From Manihot esculenta (lineage: Eukaryota > Streptophyta > Magnoliopsida > Malpighiales > Euphorbiaceae), in contig NC_035177.2 in NCBI RefSeq assembly GCF_001659605.2, positions 1,984,611 through 2,048,610 of the forward strand: a stretch of 64,000 nucleotides of DNA. Reading direction: 5' to 3'. The position numbers and the translations under genes were made by a program. The notes under the pieces are model-generated. The model was not told the DNA's origin. It worked only from the letters and a program-made list of their open reading frames with translations, and ran no database searches. Shown piece by piece: positions 37,107-47,920 of this stretch (position 1 is its first letter; each line of letters begins with the position of its first letter).

Positions 37107-38594
37107 GGGAAAATTACTTTTTAGTCCCTGAGATTTAACGTAATTAACACTTCTGTCCCTCTATTTTGGCAACCCAACACTTAAGTCCCTCACTTTCTCT
37201 TCCGTCCAAATTCGTAGTCCTTCCATCCAAAATAGCCGTTTGGTCAAAGAGTCAAAGGTGAGATGAAATTTTTTACCAAAAGTGCCCTTTAATGAAATTG
37301 TTAAACCCTTCTTCTACTTCATATCTTCTCTGTTTCTTCCATCCATCCTTCTTCTCCCTCGTATCTTCTCTGTTTCTTCCCTCCATCTTTCTTCTCCCCA
37401 TATCTTTTCTATTTTTTCCCTTCATCATTCTTCCCTCTATCCTTCTTCTCCCTCATATCATCTCTATTTCTTTTATCCTCTCCGCGCATCTCTCTTTCTT
37501 CTCCTTTCTCTCAAACCTTCCCTCTCTCTTTTTTCTCTTCATTTCTTGAAATTCTCAGTGAGTTCTAGAAATCATTAAATAATTCTTGAAATTTCCATGG
37601 AAATTTGATGAAAGTTCCATGGAAACTTGATTTCTTTTATAATTTTCTTTCTGATTTAGGAAATTGTGAGTGCGGGATGGCGGATAGTGTGAGGAGACCC
37701 GGCAGAAGTTGGAAAAGCTGTGAGTGCGGGATGGCGGATAGTGCGGGATGGCAGATAGTGTGAGGAGACCCAGCAGAAGTTGGAAAAGCTGTGAGTGCGG
37801 GATGACGGGATTGCAACCTCGCCAATATAGCTTCTCTATTGCAGGATTGACCTTGATTCTCTCTTCCTTAGAAAAGGAAAATGATAACTCTCTTTGATTT
37901 TCAAGTAATTTCTTATGTCTAACTCTATTTTTCAATTTATTTTCCTTTCAGCTTCTAGCACTTTTTTTCCCAATTTTGGGTCTCTGTGATTGCTGTTTTT
38001 TTTTCTCTTTTGTTCTGTTATTCTCTGAAAGTTGTAACTTTTGAGTTTGGATTTTGGTGTTTGGTTATTTTTGTGATGTAGGTTTTAATATTAGAACGAG
38101 AATTTTTCAGTTTTGTGTTAGATCCAAGCTGTTTGACATCTTTTCATTTGCATCTTATTGTCTGAACAATTTTCTCTGCTCAACGTAAAAAATTTTCTTT
38201 CCAAGTCTTTCCCCACCTATAATCCATGGTGAGATCTGGGTGGTTTACTTGATTGTCTTGATGGTTGACAAGATTTAATTTCATATATAATTACTGTGCT
38301 ACCAAATATCAAATTCGTGATGAAGAAAAAGATGGAAAAGAGAAAGGAAAAAAAAAAAGAGAAGAAAGATCGAGAGATTTCAGGTTGAGGGTGTTTTAAT
38401 AAGTTCATTAAGGGCATTTTTAGAAAAAATTTTCACCTCTCACCTTTGACTCTTTGACCAAACGGCTATTTTGGACGGAAGGACTACGAATTTGGACAGA
38501 AGAGAAAGTGAGGGACTTAAGTGTTGGGTCGCCAAAATAGAGGGACAGAAGTGTTAATTACGTTAAACCTCAGGGACTAAAAAGTAATTTTTCC
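37107..38594. mobile_element. Non-autonomous Mutator-like (MULE-type) element
   Basis: Terminal inverted repeats of about 190 bp: the left begins near GGGAAAATTACTTTTTAGTC (37107) and the right ends AAAAAGTAATTTTTCC (38594). They share CTTAAGTCCCTCACTTTCTC (37181, inverted at ~38500) and GCCGTTTGGTCAAAGAGTCA. Long TIRs without transposase fit a MULE or Pack-MULE. Target duplication is unclear because both flanks are A-rich. The interior has a CT-rich segment (37300-37550) and a tandem repeat (37667-37810). Confidence 0.7.
37667..37810. repeat. Tandem repeat inside the MULE-type element
   Basis: GTGAGTGCGGGATGGCGGAT units are followed by AGTGTGAGGAGACCCGGCAG and AAGTTGGAAAAGCT, repeated about twice with a partial third copy (GTGCGGGATGACGG). 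GC-rich relative to its surroundings; may be captured host DNA. Confidence 0.75.
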
Positions 38595-38970
38595 AATAAA
38601 AAAATACCTGACTTTTATTATCCTAATCTCTAATTTAAAACTAGTTAGACTTAGAGATTCATTTAAAATGGAGATTTCATATTTCGAATCAGAGATCAGA
38701 ATAATAAAAGTTAAGTGCTTTTAAGATATGTGGTTAATTAAAGTTAAAAGAAACGGTTATACAGATTTAACTAAATATTTAAAAAGGTAAGTAAATAACA
38801 CATGACATATGGTATTTATATTAAAATTGATCAAAATTATTTTAAGTATTAGCTATAATTACAAAAAAAATTAGATATAATATTCAAAGTTTTGCTTATA
38901 ATTGTGATTAAACGTAAATTTTTAGACTTTTTTTTATCTAAATTGATAAATTATCTTAATGATTAGCTAT

Positions 38971-40830
38971 AACTGCAACAAATTTAAAAGTTAGTTTTTT
39001 CATCCAAAATTGAAAGTTTTGACTTAAATATAAAGTTGTGATTTATTCTGACCTTTAGCATTTTAAGATGCATGTCAATAGAGAACAAGCGAAGGGAGAC
39101 ATGTCTTGAGAAGGTTAGGATTTTGCAGGAAACTTGACCATTTTGAGAAATTTTGGGCCAAGCAAAATCAGTAGGAAACTTTTGGGTGTAGGATGCTCAT
39201 TTGCAAAGCAGCCTCTTTCTTTGAGAAGTGGTGACAAACTTTTTGGTTGCAGCTGTTTTGCATGAGCCTGAGAGAGTTTTGATCTCTTTTCGTTCTCTTT
39301 GATAAGGTATCCCTATTATGAAAATGCACCATTTCAGTTAACTGAAGCACAACGTTTATATAACAAGATGTTGCATTCCTTTAATATGCAGAGCAAGTTT
39401 ATGGACTTTAAATCTTTTCATCCTACATGCTTGTGATCTTCTACTTCGAGCTCTCCCTATTTTGCCATCTTTCTTTCATAGGCTAAACATAACTATTATT
39501 AAAAAAGAAAACTATTGAGTAGATTAGAACTAAGGGGATGATCCTGAGTTAAAGCGACTTGTAGTACTTCTAATAGATTGAAACTCCATTACTTCTAATT
39601 TAAAATTGAATTTTTTTTAACTTAGCCGCAATATTCCAATTCAAATCGAAAAAATTAAACCGAACAGATTAATAATAATAATATATTATTTTCAATAATA
39701 TAGAGAGATTAGATTATATTAAATTTAAAATATTTTAATTAAATTTTAAAATATTAAAAATAAAGTGTAAAAAATAAAAAATTATTAAAAATTTAAACCG
39801 ATCAAATCAAACCGAATCAAACTGAATTATATCAATTCGATTTGATTTGATTTATGATCAAAATCGATTCGGTTTGATTTTCATAAATACCAAAATTTTA
39901 ATTTTTGATTTATTCGATTCGATTCAATTTTAAACAGAACCAACCGAATGCTCACCCTAACGTCAACAACATTTTGTTTAATAAAATTTTCTCATTTAGC
40001 TATTTGAGACATGAATTACTCTTACACCAAGTGTTTGTTTAATTTTTTTTTTTTAAAAAAAAACATGTTTAGAAGATCTGATTATTACCCTCCATTACGA
40101 TGGATTAATGCTTGAAAATCAAGAATGGGATTAAGTCTAAAAATAATTTTGCAATGAAAACAACTGTGTGAGTAATGCCTTAAAAGAAGGAGAAGAATAG
40201 AGTTAAATAAGAGGAGAGTCAAGAAACCAATGAGTTGGATTGAGTTAGCAATATAATTGCACATTAAAAAATCAAAATTTCTCGTAAAGTCACCAATATT
40301 CTAAATTTCTTACTTTGACTAAAATTGAAAAATGTTTTAAATCTAAGTAATTTTATATAAATAAAGGAGAAAAATAAGGTGTGACCCAAGGAGAAGAAAA
40401 TGGAGAAATGGAGAGGCGTGTAAGACATGATGGGAATGAGTTGGGAGTTCATCAATATTTACTTTCCTTAAATGGAATTTCTTTCATTCTTTCTCATCAT
40501 TGATGTGAATTACAATATGCCTCCACTAGCCAAACCTTTATTAGGGTAAGCATTACCAATTCTAATAATGATGATGATGATGAACTTCACCACTTTCAAG
40601 TGTTAAGAAATAATGGGGCAAATATTAGCATTCCACTCCATTCCATATTCCATCTGAGAATGATGCTGCCTGCCAATCTCCACCGCTGAGCTGAGGTTAT
40701 CATCAAAGTGATAAATCTATACAACCTCCAAAGGGAATCTTTGAGTTGACCGCATATTCCATCAAGTCTAGGTGAATTCTACAGTTTTTTCATGTAATAT
40801 CAAAACTAATTATTACATTTTCATATTCTT
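38971..40830. other. AT-rich intergenic stretch upstream of the acyltransferase
   Basis: No gene recognised. At about 39590-39959 there is a hAT-like relic: repeated CCGAATCAAA/TTCGATTTGA motifs and a right end ACCGAATGCTCACCCTAA resembling the TIR of the intact element at 45486. Its left end was not found. Confidence 0.5.
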
Positions 40831-40834
40831 TTCC

Positions 40835-40841
40835 TATATAA
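40835..40841 (+). promoter_or_regulatory. Candidate TATA box of the acyltransferase gene
   Basis: TATATAA in TTCCTATATAAGCATG, 84 bp before the ATG. It would give a 5' leader of roughly 50-60 nt. Inferred from position only. Confidence 0.5.
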
Positions 40842-40924
40842 GCATGATCCATGTATAAAATCAAGTCATAGTTGTGAAACCAAACCACCCTTTTCCTTAA
40901 GCAGGCCTTGAGTTTCTATTTCCA

Positions 40925-42262
40925 ATGGAGATTCACGGAAAATTTGAAGTCTACCTTACTGAAAGGAGCATTGTCAAAGCTGTACATCACTTGCCAAAGC
41001 CTCAAGTACTAGCTCTATCAAACCTTGATCTACTTTCTGGTCGGTTTCCAGTCACATACTTCTATTTCTTTCGGAATCCTCAAGGTGTTAGCTTCCCCAT
41101 CATCATCGAGTCTCTGAAGAATTCTCTTTCTCAAACTCTCAGTTACTTCTATCCCTTTGCTGGCCGAATTGTTGAAAATCCTCACACTAGCGAGCCTGAG
41201 ATCATTTGTGATAATAGTGGTGCTCTGCTTGTTGAAGGACATGCTAATATTCCTTTAATCAAACTAAACTTCTACAATCTTGATCAATGTTTGAAAGGGA
41301 AGTTGGTTTCTATCAACCCTGATTTTCCATTGCAGGTTCAAGTTACAACTTACACTTGTAGTGCCGTCTCATTAACGATCAGTTTTGACCATGCACTTGG
41401 AGATGCAAGTGCCTTCGGTAAATTCCTGCTCTCATGGTCTGAAGTTGCTCAAAACAAGCCATTATCTTGCATACCTGACCACCGGAGAAATCTTCATCCC
41501 CGTTGCCCTCCAACTTATCACCCTTTGTTGGATCAACTTTTCGCCAAGTGCACCATAGAAGACATACTACACATGCCAATGACCAACATCATGCTTAAAC
41601 GTCTTTATCATGTAGATGTTTCCAGCATCAACAGACTACAACATGTGGCTTGCGAAAATGGCAACAAGAGAACAAAAATTGAAGCTTTCTCAGCCTACAT
41701 ATGGAAGATTCTGGTTACAGCTATTGACAAAAAGCACACAAAATGCAAGATGGGATGGTTAGTAGACGGACGCGGTAGACTTTGTGGAACTCAAAGTTCA
41801 ATGTCAAATTACATAGGAAATGTATTGTCACTGGCTGTTGGAGAAGCAACTGTTGCAGAACTCAAGCAAGGGTCCATATCAGATATTGCAACCAATGTGC
41901 ATGATGCGATATCAAAAGTTACCAATGAGAAGCATTTCTTGGATTTGATTGATTGGATCGAGTGCCATAGACCTGGTTTGATGCTTGCAAATATAGTGTT
42001 AGGCCGTGGTGGTCCAGCCCTAGTCTTGTCATCAGGGAGGAGGTTTCCTGTCAGTGAACTGAACTTTGGATTTGGAAATCCTGTGCTGGGCACAGTCTGT
42101 TCAACCATAGAAAAAATTGGAGTTGCCTATGTTAATCAACGACCCAGTGCCCGTGGTGATGGATCATGGACCGTGTCTGCTATCCTGTGGCCGCAACTAG
42201 CTTCTGCCCTGGAGTCGGACACCATTTTTGAACCAATGTCAGAAAGTCATCTTCAATTATAG
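40925..42262 (+). CDS. BAHD-family acyltransferase
   Basis: 445 residues, intronless, the usual length for BAHD enzymes, which transfer acyl groups from CoA thioesters to alcohols or amines in the cytosol. The catalytic HXXXD motif is HALGD (156-160). The structural DFGWG motif is altered to NFGFG (380-384). YIGN (296-299) matches the YFGN-like motif. FYPFAGR (75-81) is a typical N-terminal domain segment. Start chosen at ATG 40925 (CCAATGG), which gives a conventional N-terminus (EIHGKFEVYLTERSIVKAV); a TATA box lies 84 bp upstream. Acyl donor and acceptor cannot be read from the sequence. HXXXD is intact, so activity is plausible; the NFGFG change may affect it. Confidence 0.93.
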   Translation: MEIHGKFEVYLTERSIVKAVHHLPKPQVLALSNLDLLSGRFPVTYFYFFRNPQGVSFPIIIESLKNSLSQTLSYFYPFAGRIVENPHTSEPEIICDNSGALLVEGHANIPLIKLNFYNLDQCLKGKLVSINPDFPLQVQVTTYTCSAVSLTISFDHALGDASAFGKFLLSWSEVAQNKPLSCIPDHRRNLHPRCPPTYHPLLDQLFAKCTIEDILHMPMTNIMLKRLYHVDVSSINRLQHVACENGNKRTKIEAFSAYIWKILVTAIDKKHTKCKMGWLVDGRGRLCGTQSSMSNYIGNVLSLAVGEATVAELKQGSISDIATNVHDAISKVTNEKHFLDLIDWIECHRPGLMLANIVLGRGGPALVLSSGRRFPVSELNFGFGNPVLGTVCSTIEKIGVAYVNQRPSARGDGSWTVSAILWPQLASALESDTIFEPMSESHLQL

Positions 42263-45200
42263 TGTATATTAGATCCATAAACAGCCTAATTAGAAAGACA
42301 GTATTAAACAATGGGGCCAAGGAACTGTTCAATGTATAATATGTACCAAGTAGCATCTGGCAAAGTCTGATTCTGTACCTAGGCTTGAACAAGGAAAAGG
42401 TTGCTCTTTGTACCAACACCTGTACAAACTCAATTAACCTATACCACAATACTCTCATAAGTTGACACCTCTAAGCCTTTTCAATTAATCCAATTCCAGA
42501 TTCAATCAGCTTAAGAATTCATTCATGCTACAATTTAAAACAAAACTATGAAAAAGAATTATTATTTGAAGGGAGAGTGCTAGTGACTTCCCAACATTGA
42601 TTCCAGAGGATGAAAAAGTCAATCCAACCGCAGTGGAAGTACAAATTACTTGCGTCTTTAATTGGATGCAGAGAATCAGTAAGTGAAAGAAAGATGGAAA
42701 CTGAGAGAATTAAGAATAGAAAAAAAAAAAAAAAAAGATAAGAATAGGAAAAGAGGAATTCAATTCAGTTACAGCCTAGCTGAGTACAATATAATACTCT
42801 CACTACATGGTTCATATCTACCGAAACTGAAAGCATGTGGCCGATCTAAATTCCAACTTGCAACACCCAAAAGGACCCATTTCATAAGGCAGATACATAA
42901 TGATGAAACAGATAGCTGAAAGATGTTACCTTGATTTGTGGTCAAGCCTTACGATCTTTTGTAATCAAATTAGCGATCTGGGATCTTGGGCATAGGGCTT
43001 TGCTGCAGAAGTTCCGAAGATGAACGTTTGCTTTCTGTCTTGATTATACATGCTTGGAAGTTAAACAAACCTCTCCACATTTAGTACCGTGCAGTACTGT
43101 GGCTTTAGAAAGTTCATATCAATGAAAAGTTTGGAAGTTTGGTAAAGAACATAACCATCTCCACTTTTATCACCATCCACACCACATGATTTCATTATCA
43201 CAGGATTATTTACTACATAGATATCAACTTCCAATTTGAGGGAGTGAGGAGGATTCTGCGCAGTATAAACATGCTCAAAATTTAGGTCCTTCAGCCAAGA
43301 AGACAAGGATGTACAGCTCATTAAGCTCATCACTTTACTAAATAACTTCAACAATTCGTTACACTACAATCCCTTGTTGAATCCAAGTCAATTCAGCTGC
43401 CATGATAAAAAATTTTACATTCTCAACATAAACATCATGGCAAAACAAATGGACTTCATTTTTCTTTGCTTACAGTAGAATATCATAAAAGCAAACTGAG
43501 GACTATGAGCAGCAGCTTCAAGCATGTGGTTACCAACTCTTCACACTGCACTATATCCTGAGATAGCACGCGAAGTCATAGAACCTGGAGCGGTTGAAAA
43601 ATACCTAAAGCCTTCTTTGTGTCAGCATCTGAAACACCAACCAAATAGTTCCATGAGAAGGCAAGGTACAAACAGATATGCACAACATCAAAATAAGGAC
43701 AAAAGCAGAATTCTAAATGATGTCCAGATGTAACAATGATTTATACTCTGCCCAAATGAGACAAAAATATTGGCACTGTATTCCTCGTTAAAAAAAAATA
43801 AAGATCAGACATATCTTTGCAATTGATTTTCAACATAGACTTTCGCCAATGGAATCATGAGTATTTGGTTTTGCGAAATGCATGAAAAATGTGATTACAC
43901 CCTCCAAGCTGATTCCAGAATCTAGACTCTGGATCTGATTACCCCGTACTCTCTTCCTGTCTCACTTAAGATGCCATTATTCTTCTACATGCTTAGCTGC
44001 AAGCCAACTGCTTTATGATTTCAGTTGTTAGGGGTACTTTGGGATTGAAGCTTTACTGGAGAATTGGGCTCCAATGTTGTCTTTTATATATATATATATA
44101 AAGAGAAACTGTAATAGGATATTGTCTTCAATCTGGGAAGAATTTAATCTAGGTCAAAATACTGTGCACGCTGGGAGGCAAAACGAAAAGATAAAACTGG
44201 AAATTGCATTAGGCAGAGTTTCATTAAATGAGCTTTTCATGACCAAGAATTTCAGCACATATCACCTGTATGCTTAAGGTTTATGTGCTTATTAAAAATG
44301 AGATTCGAAAAAAAAAAAAACCAGCATATCCAACCAACTCAAGAACAAATAATGATCAGACAATTGAGCAAGCAGCCAACTGTATAACATTGTTTCCTTT
44401 ACTGCTTCAGACTTGAGTATAACTACAAACTACAGGAACACGTTCAAGGGTTGGAATCAGTGGTTTCCCAGCATGCATAGGAAAAATTACAAAATATCCC
44501 TGAGCTCTGGGCTAACGCGATCAGTCATACTTGTGTAAGATCATATCAAATAGCCATATTTGAAAGCATCTACAATTTTATCCTTCCATTAGCCACTCCA
44601 AAAAGAGTTAATAAATAGAAATATTTAGCCCCGATATTTTATATACACTAGTAATTTTGCACTACATGAGTAATTGTTTAATTCATTGAAAGAATTTATT
44701 TTAAAATCATAGGTATGGCTAGACAGCAATAGAATTTTAATTCAAATTTTCAAACAGATTTTTAAAAACATTATCCGCTATTTTTTTTCAAGTTAGCAAT
44801 CATTTAATTACCTATTAAAATATAATTAACAAATTTGTTTAGAAAACAGGAACTTGAGAAATATTTATAGTATGCTTTTAATAGCAGTAAATTTACTAAT
44901 GCCAAGCAATATGAAAAGAAGAATGCTGCTAAAACTACTAGGGGCACTAAGTATAGCGGATATTTTTGTAATTGAGTTTCTCATATACTTGCTTGTCAAA
45001 GAAAAACTCTAGCAACTTGATAAATAGACATTATAACTTTGTCCTTCATAGTGAGGAATGCAGTTAGTGTTTTTCCTCCTTTGATGTTTGAAAATGTTGC
45101 TATCCTAGGTCAGTGGTTAAAGCACTTTCCTCTACAGGCTAATGGCATTTGGTATCAGGTTATCAAGAGGAAGTACGGTCTATAGCAGAATGAGTAAGGA

Positions 45201-45477
45201 TGATTTTACCACAGTAAATGCTACCATATGAGCTTGTGTATTCACATGTTAGGTTCCTTTCTACCTTCTATAAATACAAATGATGCAGTGAAGGAAGATT
45301 CAAATTATATTTAGGCATGATGTTGACATAATTTTAATTGTAAAATTAGGAAGATTGTATTTTTATTATTTAGGAAATGTTAATGGTATTCCATTATTTA
45401 TTAGGAATTCTACTTAGAAATCAGTATTTATTTTTATTTGGGAAATTTAGTTGTTATGGGGATTCCTAGTCCTAGTA
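42263..45477. other. Intergenic region after the acyltransferase
   Basis: No supported gene. Contains poly-A runs (42720-42736, 44310-44321), a (TA)n tract (~44085-44100) and many stop codons. A 97-codon minus-strand open frame at 43061-43354 has no recognisable domain. Confidence 0.55.
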
Positions 45478-45485
45478 GTTATAGG

Positions 45486-46658
45486 TAGGGCTGAGCATTC
45501 GGTCGGTTCGGTTCAAAACCGAACCGAACCGAAATAACCGAAAACCGAATTGCAGTATTTTACATAAACCGAACCGAACCGAATAAGAGGGATAACCGAA
45601 TCGAACCGATTTGATTCGGTTCGGTTCGGTTCGGTCGGTTCAATCGATTGAACCGATTTTAAAAAAAAAATAATAACAGTTAACATAATCTAGAACAGAA
45701 TACTTCACGGCCATGAGTTTACATCAACAATCAAGAGCAGAGCACACACTTGAACAATCAATAACACAAATTCAACAATCAATAGTACACAAATTCAACC
45801 AAGAGTACATAAATTCAACAATCAACAGCAAATCACAAATATTTACTTAGCTTCTACGGTTGACTCAAGTTCAACAGCACGCCGTGGCACTGGCAGGCAA
45901 CCATGTCCGACACAACCGAGGGCTGGAGGCGCGAGTGGCACTCTTGGTCCCGGAGTCTGGTCCACGAACTGTGAAAGGCTCAAGGCTGGAAGCGCGACAC
46001 AGAGACTCGGAGAGGACTGAGGGCTGTGGAATAAGCACGACCAAATTGCCGACTGCCCGATGATGCGTGGAGAGCCAATAGAGAGCAACGGCCGACGCCG
46101 ATGATTGCGTGGAAAGAGAGACTAAAGATCGGTGAAGATCGACGATGGTGAATCAGTCCAGTCGAGAGGAGAGTGGAGGCACATCACATGCGCGAGAATC
46201 TCGCGACGAGATGCGTGCGTGGCTCTACTACTCAGAAAGAGACCGGAGGCTGGACGGTGGACGGTGGACGGTGGATGGTGGAACCGCCGCTGGAACTTGG
46301 ATGGAACTCAGAGGCGAGGCACGTTGAGAGGTGAGGGCGTTAGGTTTAGGGGTGGGTGAGCACAGAGATAGAGATGCACGCACGGAGAGAGAAATTTGTT
46401 TTAAATTTAGGCAAAGGAAGGGAAGGGAAGGGAAATAGGGAATTAGGAAACTACTCAAACGAACGTAGTATAAGTGATTTCGGTTCGGTTCGGTCTAATC
46501 GAAATTTTTACGTCTAAAACCGAACCGAACCGAAATTACCGATTTTTTTAAAATTTCAAACCGAACCGAACCGAAAAAAAAATAAAACCGAACCAAAATT
46601 TCAAATCGGTTCGGTTCGGTCGGTTATTTCGGTTTAAACCGAATTCTGCTCAGCCCTA
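45486..46658. mobile_element. Non-autonomous hAT element with perfect target duplication
   Basis: Flanked by GTTATAGG at 45478-45485 and 46659-46666, an exact 8-bp duplication as expected for hAT. Ends are TAGGGCTGAGCA and its complement TGCTCAGCCCTA. Both subterminal zones are packed with AACCGAACCGAA repeats in both orientations (45505-45660, 46480-46640). The 1173-bp element has no transposase; the core (45700-46450) is GC-richer and contains GGACGGTGGACGGTGGA repeats. It would need transposase from elsewhere. Confidence 0.92.
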
Positions 46659-46927
46659 GTTATAGGACTAGTTATTTTACAATAAATACCTACATATTCT
46701 AAGTATTTTATTTAGCTTTAATTATCACGATTATTATTGAGATCTAACAGTAATTTTGAGAATATATTTCTCTTTATTCTTCTTGTACTACATCAATAAG
46801 GTTGGTGTTGGCACACGTATTTGTTTTTGGAAAGATGTTCAATATGGTCATGAATGTTATTCCCTTAGCTTCCCTTGCCTTTCTAGAATTGCACAATTCT
46901 CCTTTCTCAAATTTTTTTTATCAGAAT

Positions 46928-47920
46928 AAAGGTCAGTTTCCCCCCTAAACTTTTAAGGGGAGTTTAATTAGACCCAAATCGAAGTTTTTGTTCAAATAAG
47001 TCAGTATCTCTTGATTCAGTGTCAAAAGACCCAATTTTCAGCCCAAAAAGAATTACAAAATTTCTCTGAATAAATATTTTATTTTAGAAATTACAATGAA
47101 CTTTACAAAATTTCTTAAACAACACAAAAAAAGGGATTCGGAATCTGTATATTTGTCATGGTGATTTTCTTACTTTTAATTTTTAAGTTTTTAAAATCAT
47201 ATAAAATAATTCTTACTTTAAAATTAAAAATATTTTTTTGCTAGATTAAAAAAATATATATTTTTTTCACTTTTTTCTTTTTTTTTTTTTTGTGCTGAAA
47301 TTGGGTCACAAATAAAAGTTATGGACTTTTTTTTTACCATGCAATCGGGATTGCATTAAAATGCCAAACAGGCTCTACAACACAAGGCACAAGCACACAT
47401 ATCACAGACCAGGCCCACAGCTTAAAGAACACAAAACCCAACCCAGGAAGAACCAACTCGAATCCAACCCAAACCAACACACTCCAACCCAGAACCCAGG
47501 CGTGATCCCTCAAGGGAGGGCTGGAAAGCTTCATGATGCACACACCCGCACCGCCACTGATCACAACGCAATGCATGCATCACTGGCACTTCCTTGGACC
47601 ACAACCACAACAACCATGCGGGAAAGAACACCAACAGACCCACCTCACAGCCAGGAAAGAATGATAGAGGCCATGAACAGGAACCCACGAGAATAGAAAC
47701 AACAGAAGCCCGAAACAGCAAGCCATCATCATCAAACCAGCACCTCAAATCCAGAAAGCAACCAATCCAACCACAGACATCCATGTTTGTTGACGATTCC
47801 AGCAGGAAAGAAAAGTCAGCCCATGGCATTTTCAGTCTAATTGTGGACTTAATTTGCTGAAAACTTCAATTTGGATCTAATTGGATTTTGCTTCCAAGTT
47901 CAAGAGGCAAATCTACCTTT
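46928..47920. mobile_element. Candidate TIR element with a GC-richer core
   Basis: AGAATAAAGGTCAGTTTCCC (46923) and the complement of the end at 47920 (AGAATAAAGGTAGATTTGCC) match, with further inverted similarity through TTAGACCCAAATCGAAGTTT, over roughly 100 bp. The interior at 47340-47840 is GC-richer and open in several frames on both strands, suggesting captured DNA. No target duplication or transposase was found. MULE-like is the best guess. Confidence 0.5.

Larger units (their letters stand above)
36780..38970. repeat. Old inverted repeat enclosing a Mutator-like element
   Basis: Left arm about 36780-37090 and right arm about 38620-38970 are inverted copies at moderate identity. For example AAAAAAGTCTAAAATATTAT (36826) matches the complement of TTTTTAGACTTTTTTTTATC (~38920), and ATATTTAATTAAATCTATAT (36970) matches the complement near 38770. 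The centre is occupied by the 37107-38594 element, so this looks like a foldback or MITE hit by a second transposon. Confidence 0.65.

Noticed and set aside
43061..43354. 97-codon minus-strand open frame
   Set aside because: No recognisable domain, no promoter or neighbouring exon, and it lies in AT-rich DNA; not supportable as a gene.
45110..45165. tRNA- or SINE-like string (GGTCAGTGGTTAAAGCA ... GGTATCAGG)
   Set aside because: Resembles an A box, but the B box is poor, no cloverleaf can be formed and no tail or duplication is seen.
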